A stretch of 64,000 bases of DNA from NCBI GenBank assembly GCA_043228905.1, contig JBHGNT010000006.1, positions 17,174,001 through 17,238,000 of the forward strand. Reading direction: 5' to 3'. The notes below the pieces were generated by a model that did not search any database, was not told the DNA's origin, and was given only the letters and a program-made list of their open reading frames with translations. Position numbers and translations under genes: made by a program. Shown piece by piece: positions 54,888 through 64,000 of this stretch. Positions within the stretch are counted from its first letter, which is position 1, and each line of letters opens with the position of its first letter. The DNA is from Azolla caroliniana (taxonomy: Eukaryota; Polypodiophyta).

Positions 54888-56291
54888 CTAGTGCTCCTTG
54901 CCGGGATTGCTCATAAACCGGCTCACCACTCCGACTACGTATCCTATATCCGGTCGGGTACACACCATTGCGTACATCAAGCTCCCGACGGCAGAGTCAT
55001 ATGGAACCTTCATCATATCAGCCTTCTTTGCTTTCATCTTCGGGCTTTGCTTACCAGATAATCTGCAGTTTGCCGGGAGTGTCGATCCAACCGGTTTCGC
55101 TTCTAACATGTTGAACCGCTGAAGCACCTTTGTCACGTATTTCTCCTGTGACAGCCACAATTGCTTCTTTGACCGGTCCCGGATGATATGCATCCCCAGC
55201 ATCTGTCTTGCCGGACCCAAGTCTTTCATTGAGAAGGTCCGGTTGAGAGCCTTCTTCAGCATCCGTATTTTGGCTTGGTCCCGTCCGACGATCAACATGT
55301 CGTCCACGTACAGAAGGAGTATCAAGAAGTCGCCTCCTTCGAACTTCTTCACAAACACGCAGTGATCGACCTGCGTCTTGTGGTACCCTTGATCTGTCAT
55401 GAAGGAGTCGAACTTCCGATACCATTGTCGGGGTGCCTCCTTCAGTTTGTACAGGCTCTTCTTCAATTGGCATACCAGGTGCTCCTTCCCTTTCTCCACG
55501 AATCCTTCCGGTTGCTGCATGTAGATCTCCTCTTCGAGGTCACCGTGAAGGAATGTCGTCTTCACGTCCAGCTGCTCTACCTCGAGGTCCATACTTGCCG
55601 CTATACTCAGCACCCTCCGGATGGAGGTCATCTTTACTACCGGGGTAAATATCTCGTCGAAGTCCACGCCCTTCTTCTGCTGGAACCCCTTCACCACAAT
55701 TCTGGCTTTGTATCTCGGGGGGTTGCCAGCATCTCCCAATTTCAACTTGTACACCCACTTATTTCGGAGTGCCCGCTTTCCTTTCGGCAACTCCACCAAT
55801 TCATACGTATGGTTCTCATGCAAGGAATCCATCTCATCCTGCATGGCACTTAACCATTTTTTGCTGTGGGTGTCATCCTTCGCTTCTTCGAAGTTTTCCG
55901 GCTCTCCCTCATCGGTCAGCAGCACATGCTTTGAATCCGGAAACCTTCGGGGGGGCCTTCTCTCTCTGAGAGGATATCTCCGTCTTTGGCCTTCGGCAAC
56001 CGGCTCCACTATTTTATCTTCATCCGAATCCGATTTGAGGTATTGGCCGGTTCCGGTTTCAGCTTCCTCTACTTCTTCTTTTGCCGGTTCGGTATCCTCA
56101 CCGTAACCGGCTGGTTCCTCAAGTGCTAACCGGTCTCTTGCCGGTTGGGTCTGCTCATCGTAAAATCGATCCTTACCGGTCGACTCGGAGTTCATTATCT
56201 TCTTCTCCGACTCCCAGTCAGCGAGTGTCTTGTCCTCCATGAAGATAATATCTCGACTCCGAAATACCTTCTTGTCGACCAGGTCCCACAC
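54888..56291 (-). pseudogene. Copia-6 reverse transcriptase
   Basis: A 467-codon open frame: an acidic linker, PLRERRPPRRFPDS, KALRNKWVYKLK, DFDEIFTPVVKMTS, DVKTTFLHGDLEEEIYM, the catalytic YVDD at 55299-55310 and the DLGPARQMLGMHI block. It looks intact across RT. It is separated from integrase by two TGA codons, at sites where Copia-7 has CGG and CGA. Confidence 0.9.
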
Positions 56292-56336
56292 TCAGTAGCC
56301 AAACTCATCGTCGCCGTAACCGAGGAATATGCATGG

Positions 56337-57734
56337 TCAGGTCTTTGGATCCAACTTTCCTCTCCGTTCCTTAGCTACATGCATGTACGCGAGACACCCG
56401 AATACCTTCAGATGCCGGTAGGACACTTCCTTACCGATCCAGACTCTCTGTGGCGTGTCTCCGTCCAAGGGTACTGAGGGTGATCTGTTTATCACATATG
56501 TCGTCGTCACCAGTGCCTCAGCCCAAAACTTCTTGGGTAGTTTTGCATGAGCCAGCATACTCCAGACCCTCTCCATTATGGTCCGGTTCATCCTCTCGGC
56601 TAGCCCGTTTAGTTCCGGCGTCTTCGGCACGATAAATTCGAGCCGGATTCCCTTCGAGTGATAGTACTCCTCGAACTGCCCCCGGTATTCACCTCCATTA
56701 TTTGCTTGAACCGCCTTAAGCTTCCGGCCAGTTTCTCTTTCCACTCTCGCGTGGAGCTCTTTGAAGACGGATAACACCTGATCCTTCGTCTTCAATGGTG
56801 TGGCCCACAGCTTCCAGTTGTTGTCATCTATGAACGTCACGAAGTACTGCGATCCAGCATGTGACTTCGTGTCCACTTGACACACATCAATATGCACCAA
56901 CTCTAGTGGTGCATTACGTCTCATCGGTGGCCTTGGTCGGAAGGAGGTCCAGTTTTGCTTACTGGCCAGACAATAAGTGCACTTCTCCAAGTGCACGTTC
57001 TTCACTGGAATGAGGTTGTCGTCTACAAGCCTCTTCATCCCCTTCTCGCTCATGTGACACAGCCTTTTGTGCCACAGCTCACCGGCAGTGTCGGATGCCA
57101 CGTTCACTTCCTCCAGACATAACCGGGCATTCATCAGGTACAGAGTGTTTACCTTCCGGGCCCGAGCCACAATCAGGCTCCCTTTGTTGAACTTCATAAC
57201 ACCATTCCGGATGCTACCCGTGTAGCCTTCATCATCTAGCCGACCGGTTGATATCAGGTTCAGACGAACCTCCGGAACGTGTCGGACATCCTTCAACAGC
57301 AGCTTACATCCGGTTGGTGTTGTCAACCACACGTCTCCTATGCCGACAATCCGGCATGTACCTTCATTCCCTATCCGGACACAGCCGTGATCACCGGCTG
57401 AGTAGGATGAGAAGCATTTCCGGTCCGGGGTAAGGTGGAACGACGCTCCGGAGTCGACCACCCAGGTCCTCTCGTCGCCGGCAAGGTTTATCTCACTCTC
57501 CTCAGTGATGAGCATCAACTCTTCTTCACTTGCCGCGATTGCCGTCGTTCCCTTCCGGTCTGTTCCCCTCCGGTCTTTACCGTTCCGGTCCGGTGTCCGC
57601 TTCGAATCGGTACCGTCGATTTCCTTGTCTTTTCGGAAGTGCCGACAGTTCTTCTTGAAGTATCCCGGCTTGCCGCAATAGAAGCAAGTAGGCCTCCCCC
57701 TTGACTTTGACCGTGTCCCCGACTTTTCCCGGTT
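56337..57734 (-). pseudogene. Copia-6 gag knuckle, protease and integrase
   Basis: The frame after the gag stop has a knuckle CFYCGKPGYFKKNC in which Tyr replaces the zinc-binding His. Protease is WVVDSGASFHLTP. The integrase zinc region is LWHKRLCHMSEKG and CTYC. The catalytic core has LVHIDVCQVD (D), VQANNGGEY (Asn where Copia-7 has the second Asp) and NGLAERMNRT (E). Two metal or catalytic ligands are therefore lost by single G-to-A or C-to-T changes. Confidence 0.88.
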
Positions 57735-58349
57735 CTAGGGACTATGGTTCCTTTGTCTTCCACGTTCCGATTCGGTAAGGAGCGCTTTGGAGTCGGAGCT
57801 CGTATCCTTATCTTTCCGACGCGCTCTTGCTAAGGATAACCGTTTCCCTTCCTGCCCGACGTTGCCCAAGGTAACAACCAACGTCTCCCAGCTATCTGGG
57901 AGGGAACCGAGCAGGAGTAGTGCTAGTACCTCATCAGCAAGAGGTACTTCCAATGATGTTTCCTGGTGGATCAGCCCCTGGAAGGCATTCATGTGCTCCG
58001 CCATGCTGGAGCCATCTTGGTACCGGAGTCTTACTAGCTTCCAGAATATCGAAACTTGATTAACATTTTTGTTCTGAAACATAATGTCAATCTTCTCCCA
58101 AAGCTCATGAGCCTTGCTCTCTTCATTGAAGTTGTAGTATAGACTCATGTCGATGAAGCACCATATGTACGCCGTTGTCTTCATGTGCATCACCTCCCAC
58201 ATCGCGGCGTCGATTTTGTCCGGTCTCTTGGCCCCAAACTGAACCGGCAACCAAAGGTCTTTAACCACGAGCATGTCCCTCATCTTCGACTTCCACACCG
58301 AATAGTTGGAGCCGGTGAGCTTGAACATGCCGCCCAACCATTCGTCCAT
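57735..58349 (-). pseudogene. Copia-6 gag
   Basis: The ATG at 58349 opens MDEWLGGMFKLTGSNYSVWKSKMRD. It continues VKDLWLPV, a helical capsid-like region (HELWEKIDIMFQNKNVNQVS, RYQDGSSMAEHMNAFQGL) and LLTESERGRQRN. It stops at TAG 57735-57737, where Copia-7 has a Gln codon. The N-terminal 150 residues differ strongly from Copia-7 gag although pol is close, so gag evolved faster or was exchanged. Confidence 0.88.
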
Positions 58350-58364
58350 TTTCTGTGTTGTTTC

Positions 58365-58376
58365 GCTCTAATACCA
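58365..58376 (-). promoter_or_regulatory. Copia-6 primer-binding site
   Basis: TGGTATTAGAGC on the element strand lies three bases after the LTR end. Confidence 0.88.
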
Positions 58377-58379
58377 CTT

Positions 58380-58823
58380 TGATAGGAACACACGCTCCCG
58401 ATGAACAACGCTCGGCCACAACCGAGCTTAGAATCAAAACACAGAAAAAAAACGGGGAATGAATGCACGACACAAAGGAGAGAAGAGTACACAGGATGTT
58501 TAACGTGGAAAACCCCAAGAGGGAAAAACCACGGGAGTCCATAGACTCCAAACTATCACTATATCACAATGATTACAACAGTGAGCTTACGGAGGCAACG
58601 ACCTCGTGCTCATGATCTTCGCCACAAGCGGCAGTTACAACAGAGGCAACGACCTCTTTCTCTCTCTCTCTCTCTCTGTACATTATTACGCGCTCTCTCT
58701 TCTTGCGCCAACAAGAATGACAACAACCACCACACTAAGTTTGCCCTAAGTCATATTTATACTAATATGACTTTTCGGCTATTTACAAATATAGCCCTAA
58801 TGAACTCTCAGAAACATATTTAC
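58380..58823 (-). repeat. Copia-6 5' LTR, interrupted by Copia-7
   Basis: It matches the 3' LTR from its inner end to CATATTTAC, where Copia-7 begins. The last five bases before it, TTTAC (58819-58823), would be its TSD, and the partner lies outside the window. The outer LTR part, including the tandem repeats, is also outside. Confidence 0.88.
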
Positions 58824-58901
58824 TGTTGGGATTTACGGTCCCTACGGATGGGATGTCCGGAGATGAATGACGGCAAGCCCGGTTGCGGTTACGGAACCGG
58901 A

Positions 58902-59061
58902 GGATGAAGAGTACCCGGCATGAAGCCGGATGAAGAGTACCCGGCATGAAGCCGGATGAAGAGTACCCGGCTACGGAGCCGGATGATGAAGACCCGGCTA
59001 CGGAGCCGGATGACGAAGACCCGGCTACGGAACCGGATGACGAAGACCCGGCTACGGAGCC
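58902..59061 (+). repeat. 26/27-bp minisatellite in Copia-7 5' LTR
   Basis: Six units: two of 26 bases (with GGCATGAAGCC), one 27-base unit with GAGTACCCGGCTACGG and three 27-base units with GAAGACCCGGCTACGG. The 3' LTR has six units too, but in the ratio 1:1:4. Confidence 0.95.
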
Positions 59062-59170
59062 GGATGATGTATGTACCCGGAGAGAGATCCGGATGCGGGG
59101 ACATATTTGTGAATATGTTTGCCAAGGGCCCTTGTGGCTATATTTGTAAATAGCCGGAAAGTCATATGTG

Positions 59171-59178
59171 TATAAATA
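59171..59178 (+). promoter_or_regulatory. TATA box of Copia-7 LTR
   Basis: TATAAATA in a ATGTGTATAAATATGAC context, about 385 bases before the LTR end. Confidence 0.7.
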
Positions 59179-59253
59179 TGACTTAGGGCAAACAGTTTTA
59201 CGTTGCTGCTCATGTTTTCTGTTTTCCACTTAGAGAGAGTGAAGAGAGCAGCC

Positions 59254-59285
<32 letters not shown>

Positions 59286-59559
59286 CGAAGAGGTCGTTGC
59301 CTCTGTGTATTACCGCCGCCTGTGGCGAAGACAGTGAGCTCAAGGGTGTTGCCTTGAAGCTTCACCATTGTACATCTCTGTTCATAGTGATAGTTGGAGT
59401 TTGAGGACTCCCGTGGTTTTTCCCGTATAGGGTTTTCCACGTTAATCCCTGTGTTATCGTGTCTTTCTCTGTGTTTCCTATTTTCTGCTGCATTGATTCG
59501 TGATTTCTCGGTTGTGGCCGAACGGTGAAGGTGAATCGGAGCGTTGATTCGCAACAAAG

Positions 59560-59571
59560 TGGTATCAGAGC
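59560..59571 (+). promoter_or_regulatory. Copia-7 primer-binding site
   Basis: TGGTATCAGAGC lies three bases after the LTR and matches initiator Met-tRNA-type priming. Confidence 0.95.
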
Positions 59572-59587
59572 GACGGCAGTGCAGAAA

Positions 59588-62500
59588 ATGGAAGGCGGCA
59601 ACAGCGGGCAGCCGGGGATGATGGTGCTGAATGCGCAGAACTACGCCGACTGGAAGATCAAGATGGAGGATCTTCTGATTGTTCGGGACCTGTACGAACC
59701 GATTGACAGGTCGGAAATACCGAAGGGGGTACTTGAGATGGAATGGAGGCTTCTGAACCGGAAAGCCGTTGCAACCATTCGGCAATACGTCGACGTGAGC
59801 GTTCTACAACATGTGGCGAACGACACCAACGCATACGAGATGTGGCGGAAGCTGTCGGGCCTCTACGAGAGGAAGAATGCGTTGAACCGGACCTCCCTGA
59901 TGAGGAAGATAGTGAACCTCAAGTACCGGGACGGCGAGAGCATGGTGGAACACGTAAGCACGTTCATGGGATTCGTGAACCAGCTTGCGGCGATCAAGTT
60001 CCCGCTGGAGGATGCAATGCAAGCCATCATTCTGATGTGTACATTGCCGGAAAGCTGGGAGAACTTGGTGGTGACTCTCAGCACCTCCTCCACCGAAGAT
60101 AACTTGTCTCTACAAACGGTAAAGACAAGTATTTTGAACGAAGAAGCGCGTCGGAGAGATAAAGAACCGGCCTCCGACCCGAAGGCGCTGCTTACCGAAT
60201 CGGAACGGGGAAGACACTGGAACCGGAGTCCGCAAAGACGGGAGAAGTCGGGGACCCGGTCGCAGTCAAGAGGAAGACCCACATGCTTCCACTGTGGGAA
60301 GCCGGGGCACTTCCGGAAGAATTGTCGGCATTACCGAAAGGACAACGGAGCCGACGACACCGATTCGAAGAAGTCACCGGAGAGAAACGGTGCATACCGG
60401 GGAGCCACGGACCGGAGAGGTCCGGATCGGCGAGGGCAGGACCGGAAAGGAACGACGGCACTCGCGGCAAGTGAAGAAGAAATAATGCTCATTACCGAAG
60501 AGAGGGAGCTGAACCTTGCCGGTGAAGAGATGACCTGGGTGGTCGATTCCGGAGCGTCGTTCCACCTGACCCCGGAGAAGAAATACTTCTCATCCTACAT
60601 AGCCGGTGAGCACGGCTGTGTCCGGATGGGAAATGAAGGTACGTGCCGGATTGCCGGCATAGGAGACGTGTGGCTGATGACATCAACCGGATGCAAGATG
60701 CTGTTGAAGGATGTTCGACACGTTCCGGAGGTTCGATTGAACCTGATTTCGGCCGGGAGGCTAGACGATGAAGGCTACACGGGTAGCATCCGGAACGGTG
60801 TCATGAAGTTCAGCAAAGGGAGCCTGATAGTGGCTCGGGCCCGGAAGATCAACACACTGTACCTGATGAATTCCCGGTTGTGTCCGGAAGAGTTGAACGT
60901 GGCAGCCGACACTGCCGGTGAGCTGTGGCACAAGAGACTGTGCCACATGAGTGAGAAGGGGATGAAGAGGCTTGCAGAAGACAACCTTATTCCAGTGAAG
61001 CATGTGCACCTGGAGAAGTGCACCGACTGTCTGGCCGGTAAGCAAAACCGGACCTCCTTCCACTCAAGGCCACCGATGAGACGTAGCGCACCATTGGAGC
61101 TGGTGCACACTGACGTGTGTCAAGTAGAAACGAAGTCACATGGCGGAGCCCAGTACTTCGTAACATTCATAGATGACCATAGCCGGAAGTTGTGGACGGC
61201 ACCGTTGATCACAAAGGACCAAGTATTGTCCGTCTTCAAAGAACTCCACGCGAGAGTGGAAAGAGAATCCGGCAAGAAGCTGAAAGCGATACGAGCGGAT
61301 AACGGAGGGGAATACCGGGGGCAGTTCGAGGAGTATTGTCGCTCGAAGGGAATCCGGCTCGAGTTTACTGTGCCGAAGACGCCGGAACTGAACGGGCTGG
61401 CCGAGAGGATGAACCGGACCATAATGGAGAGGGTCCGGAGTATGCTGGCGCATGCAAAATTACCCAAGGGGTTTTGGGCTGAGGCAATGTCGACGGCGAC
61501 ATACGTGATAAACAGATCACCCTCAGTACCTTTGGACGGAGACACGCCGCAGAAAGTGTGGACCGGTAAGGAAGTGTCCTACCGGCACCTGAAGGTGTTC
61601 GGGTGTCTCGCATACGTGCATGTGGCAAAGGACCGGAGAGGAAAGCTAGATCCAAAGACCCGGCCATGCATATTACTCGGTTACGGCGACGATGAGTTCG
61701 GCTACCGAGTATGGGACCCGGTCGACAAGAAGATATTCAGGAGTCGAGATATCATCTTCATGGAGGACAAGACACTCGCCGACTGGGAGTCGGAGAAGAA
61801 GATGAAGAGCTCCAAGTCGACCGGTGAGGATCAACTCTACAAGGAGCAGTCCCGACCGGCAAGAGACCGGTTAGCACTCGAGGATCCGGCCGAAGACGGT
61901 GAAGAAACAGAACCGGCCGAAGAAGATGAAAATGATACCGGAACCGGCCCCGATCCCGAAATGGATTCGGATGAAGAAGAATCGGAAGAACCGGTTACCG
62001 AAGCTCCGGAACGGAGATATCCTCTAAGAGAGAGAAGGGCCCCCCGGAGATTTCCGGAACCAGAGCACGTGCTGCTAACCGACGAGGGGGAGCCGGAGAA
62101 TTTTGAAGAAGCAGAGCTTGACACACATAGCCGCAGGTGGTTAAGTGCCATGCAGGAGGAGATGGATTCCCTGCATGAGAACCACACATATGAACTTGTG
62201 GAGTTGCCGAAAGGAAAGCGGGCACTTCGAAACAAGTGGGTGTTCAAGCTGAAACCGGGAGATGCCGGAAACCCCCCGAGATACAAAGCCAGGATCGTGG
62301 TGAAGGGGTTCCAGCAGAAGAAGGGTGTGGACTTCGACGAGATATTTGCCCCGGTAGTGAAGATGACCTCCATCCGGACGGTGCTGAGCATAGCGGCAAG
62401 CATGGACCTCGAGGTAGAACAGATGGACGTGAAGACGGCATTCCTTCACGGTGACCTCGAAGAAGAGATCTACATGCAGCAACCGGAAGGATTCGAGAAG

Positions 62501-63661
62501 AAAGGAAAGGAGCACCTGGTATGCCGGTTGAAGAAGAGCCTCTACGGTCTGAAGCAGGCTCCCCGGCAATGGTACCGGAAGTTCGACTCCTTCATGACAG
62601 ACGAAGGGTACCACAAAACGCAGACCGATCACTGCGTGTTTGTGAAGAAGTTCGAAGGAGGAGACTTTCTAATACTCCTCCTGTACGTGGACGACATGTT
62701 GATCGTCGGACGGGACCAGGTCAAGATACGGATGCTGAAGAAGGCTCTTCACCGAACCTTCTCAATGAAGGACCTGGGTCCGGCGAGGCAAATATTAGGG
62801 ATGCACATCATCCGGGACCGGAAGAAGAAGCAGTTGTGGTTGTCACAGGAGAAGTACGTGACAAAGGTGCTTCACCGGTTCAACATGTCGGAAGCAAGGC
62901 CGGTCGGATCGACCCTCCCGGCAAACTGCAAGCTGTCCAGGAAGCAAAGCCCCAAGACAAAGGCTGAGAAGGAGGACATGATGAAAGTACCATATGCCTC
63001 TGCCGTCGGGAGCTTGATGTACGCGATGGTGTGTACCCGACCGGACATAGGATATGCAGTCGGAGTGGTGAGCCGGTACATGAGCAATCCCGGCAAAGAG
63101 CATTGGAACGCGGTCAAATGGATACTCCGATACCTGAAGGGCACGGCAAACATGTGCCTCCGATTCGGCTCCGGTAAGCCCGAACTCGATGGATTTACCG
63201 ATTCGGATATGTCGGCTGATGCAGATACCAGCCGGTCCACATCAGGGTATGTGATGACGTATGCAGGGGGAGCTGTTTCATGGCAGTCGAGGCTGCAGAA
63301 GACGGTTGCACTGTCAACCACGGAGGCGGAGTACATGGCGGCTGTTGAAGCCGGCAAGGAAATAATATGGATGAAGGACTTCATTAGAGAGCTCGGTATC
63401 CGGCAGGAGGAGTACCGACTCTACTGCGACAGTCAGAGTCCCATCCACCTTGCGAAGAACGCGGCCTATCACTCCCGGACGAAGCACATCCAGCGAAGAT
63501 ATCACTGGATCCGGGAAAGGATAGAAGACAAGGAGTTCGTGCTGACGAAGATCCACACGGACGAGAACGGGTCGGATATGCTGACTAAGGTACTTACACC
63601 CGACAAGCTGGAAGCATGCCGGAAGAGGATCGGATTGGAGAGACATCCCATGCCGAAGTGA
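59588..63661 (+). CDS. Copia-7 gag-pol polyprotein
   Basis: The 1357-residue reading is taken from ATG 59588, the first ATG after the primer site; the same frame extends upstream into the LTR, which cannot all be transcribed as coding. Domains: gag capsid region 1-220; zinc knuckle CFHCGKPGHFRKNC 233-246; aspartic protease DSGA 320-323; integrase zinc ligands H448, H453, C478, C481; integrase triad D509, D571, E606; a Glu/Asp/Pro-rich linker about 710-810; RT with YVDD 1033-1036; RNase H D1205, E1246, D1281, D1330. All the listed residues are the expected ones, no stop or frameshift is present, and the order (integrase before RT) is that of Ty1/copia. It ends in RHPMPK just before the PPT. 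It should yield virus-like particle, cDNA-making and integrating activities; whether it is expressed is unknown. Confidence 0.96.
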   Translation: MEGGNSGQPGMMVLNAQNYADWKIKMEDLLIVRDLYEPIDRSEIPKGVLEMEWRLLNRKAVATIRQYVDVSVLQHVANDTNAYEMWRKLSGLYERKNALNRTSLMRKIVNLKYRDGESMVEHVSTFMGFVNQLAAIKFPLEDAMQAIILMCTLPESWENLVVTLSTSSTEDNLSLQTVKTSILNEEARRRDKEPASDPKALLTESERGRHWNRSPQRREKSGTRSQSRGRPTCFHCGKPGHFRKNCRHYRKDNGADDTDSKKSPERNGAYRGATDRRGPDRRGQDRKGTTALAASEEEIMLITEERELNLAGEEMTWVVDSGASFHLTPEKKYFSSYIAGEHGCVRMGNEGTCRIAGIGDVWLMTSTGCKMLLKDVRHVPEVRLNLISAGRLDDEGYTGSIRNGVMKFSKGSLIVARARKINTLYLMNSRLCPEELNVAADTAGELWHKRLCHMSEKGMKRLAEDNLIPVKHVHLEKCTDCLAGKQNRTSFHSRPPMRRSAPLELVHTDVCQVETKSHGGAQYFVTFIDDHSRKLWTAPLITKDQVLSVFKELHARVERESGKKLKAIRADNGGEYRGQFEEYCRSKGIRLEFTVPKTPELNGLAERMNRTIMERVRSMLAHAKLPKGFWAEAMSTATYVINRSPSVPLDGDTPQKVWTGKEVSYRHLKVFGCLAYVHVAKDRRGKLDPKTRPCILLGYGDDEFGYRVWDPVDKKIFRSRDIIFMEDKTLADWESEKKMKSSKSTGEDQLYKEQSRPARDRLALEDPAEDGEETEPAEEDENDTGTGPDPEMDSDEEESEEPVTEAPERRYPLRERRAPRRFPEPEHVLLTDEGEPENFEEAELDTHSRRWLSAMQEEMDSLHENHTYELVELPKGKRALRNKWVFKLKPGDAGNPPRYKARIVVKGFQQKKGVDFDEIFAPVVKMTSIRTVLSIAASMDLEVEQMDVKTAFLHGDLEEEIYMQQPEGFEKKGKEHLVCRLKKSLYGLKQAPRQWYRKFDSFMTDEGYHKTQTDHCVFVKKFEGGDFLILLLYVDDMLIVGRDQVKIRMLKKALHRTFSMKDLGPARQILGMHIIRDRKKKQLWLSQEKYVTKVLHRFNMSEARPVGSTLPANCKLSRKQSPKTKAEKEDMMKVPYASAVGSLMYAMVCTRPDIGYAVGVVSRYMSNPGKEHWNAVKWILRYLKGTANMCLRFGSGKPELDGFTDSDMSADADTSRSTSGYVMTYAGGAVSWQSRLQKTVALSTTEAEYMAAVEAGKEIIWMKDFIRELGIRQEEYRLYCDSQSPIHLAKNAAYHSRTKHIQRRYHWIRERIEDKEFVLTKIHTDENGSDMLTKVLTPDKLEACRKRIGLERHPMPK

Positions 63662-63671
63662 AGGGGGAGTT
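63655..63671 (+). promoter_or_regulatory. Copia-7 polypurine tract
   Basis: GAAGTGAAGGGGGAGTT runs from the last codons and stop to the 3' LTR. Copia-6 has GAAGGGGGAGGT at the same place. Confidence 0.88.
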
Positions 63672-64000
63672 TGTTGGGATTTACGGTCCCTCCGGATGGG
63701 ATGTCCGGAGATGAATGACGGCAAGCCCGGTTGCGGTTACGGAACCGGAGGATGAAGAGTACCCGGCATGAAGCCGGATGAAGAGTACCCGGCTACGGAG
63801 CCGGATGATGAAGACCCGGCTACGAAGCCGGATGATGAAGACCCGGCTACGGAGCCGGATGACGAAGACCCGGCTACGGAACCGGATGACGAAGACCCGG
63901 CTACGGAGCCGGATGATGTATGTACCCGGAGAGAGATCCGGATGCGGGGACATATTTGTGAATATGTTTGCCAAGGGCCCTTGTGGCTATATTTGTAAAT
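63672..64000 (+). repeat. Copia-7 3' LTR (cut by window end)
   Basis: It starts TGTTGGGATTTACGG. The 329 visible bases match the 5' LTR except for one substitution and a different unit mix in the minisatellite (63750-63910). Confidence 0.95.

Larger units (their letters stand above)
53605..58823 (-). mobile_element. Copia-6: Ty1/copia element of the Copia-7 family
   Basis: It has a 3' LTR (53605-54448), full internal region and partial 5' LTR (58380-58823) that is cut by Copia-7. The gene order matches Copia-7, read on the minus strand. It lies in the Copia-5 gag. Confidence 0.92.
58824..59556 (+). repeat. Copia-7 5' LTR
   Basis: It starts TGTTGGGATTTACGG and ends ATTCGCAACA, 733 bases. It holds the minisatellite at 58902-59061, a TATA box and a GA-rich leader at about 59225-59285. 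Confidence 0.94.
58824..64000 (+). mobile_element. Copia-7: intact, young Ty1/copia element (3' LTR runs off the window)
   Basis: 5' LTR, primer site, one uninterrupted polyprotein, PPT and the first 329 bases of the 3' LTR are visible. Outside the tandem repeats the two LTRs differ at a single base in the roughly 165 comparable positions (A at 58844, C at 63692). It is the youngest insertion in the nest and the only candidate for autonomous activity here. Confidence 0.95.

Noticed and set aside
58902-59061. CRISPR-like regularly spaced repeats
   Set aside because: Units are head-to-tail without unique spacers and sit in an LTR of a plant retrotransposon.
59525-59587. Extended N-terminus of the Copia-7 ORF starting at 59525
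   Set aside because: The first 21 codons lie in the LTR and across the primer site; the ATG at 59588 after the primer site is the sensible start.
61837-62403. Minus-strand 188-codon Ser-rich frame inside Copia-7
   Set aside because: It is the shadow of the acidic linker and RT start of the intact polyprotein.
1-64000. Host genes, tRNA or rRNA genes, or a bacterial or viral operon
   Set aside because: Every sizeable coding reading on both strands is explained by retrotransposon domains or their antisense; no cloverleaf or rRNA-like stretch was noticed. A tRNA scan could still reveal a short feature that I missed.

Overview
The window is a repeat-rich stretch of a plant nuclear genome. I recognise only LTR retrotransposons and their wreckage: Ty1/copia and Ty3/gypsy polyproteins, LTRs that start TG and end CA, initiator-Met-tRNA-type primer sites (TGGTATCAGAGC) and polypurine tracts (PPTs) next to 3' LTRs. 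I see no host gene, tRNA, rRNA, CRISPR array or bacterial-style operon. The sequence points to Viridiplantae (streptophyte) heterochromatin; I cannot place the lineage further without a search.

Fourteen elements can be separated by frame, LTR ends and target-site duplications (TSDs). I name them here: Copia-1 (1-1247, -, fragment) is invaded by Copia-2 (1248-2747 plus 23048-23594, -). Gypsy-1 (+, 5'-truncated) sits in Copia-2 and is split into 2748-5569, 18957-20980 and 22373-23047. Gypsy-2 (5570-18956, +) lies inside Gypsy-1 and carries OTA-1 (11540-16523, -) inside its integrase. A solo LTR (20981-22372, -) lies just before the Gypsy-1 PPT.

To the right, OTA-2 (about 23740-36591, -) is an old Athila/Tat-like gypsy remnant. 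OTA-3 (23815-33653, -) landed in its reverse transcriptase (RT). Copia-4 (48331 onward, +) landed in its gag end, and Copia-3 (36592-48329, +) landed at the very first bases of Copia-4. Copia-3 carries Gypsy-3 (41790-47821, -) in its C-terminal tail. Copia-4 is broken by Copia-5 (49633 onward, -), Copia-5 by Copia-6 (53605 onward, -), and Copia-6 by Copia-7 (58824 to beyond the window end, +).

Copia-7 is the youngest and the only one with an intact coding region: a 1357-residue gag-protease-integrase-RT-RNase H polyprotein with all catalytic residues visible and LTRs that are nearly identical where both can be read. Every other element is broken by nonsense codons (largely C-to-T changes such as CAG to TAG and CGA to TGA), indels or deletions, several of them in RNase H.

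The least ordinary features are these. (1) OTA-1 and OTA-3 carry a roughly 1050-residue third ORF downstream of integrase, with an N-terminal globular region and a long coiled coil that I cannot assign to a family. (2) The same element family has a TGGCACGCCCG motif inverted at the two inner LTR borders. (3) Copia-2, -3 and -5 have a duplicated 12-base PPT, the copies separated by a charged C-terminal tail.
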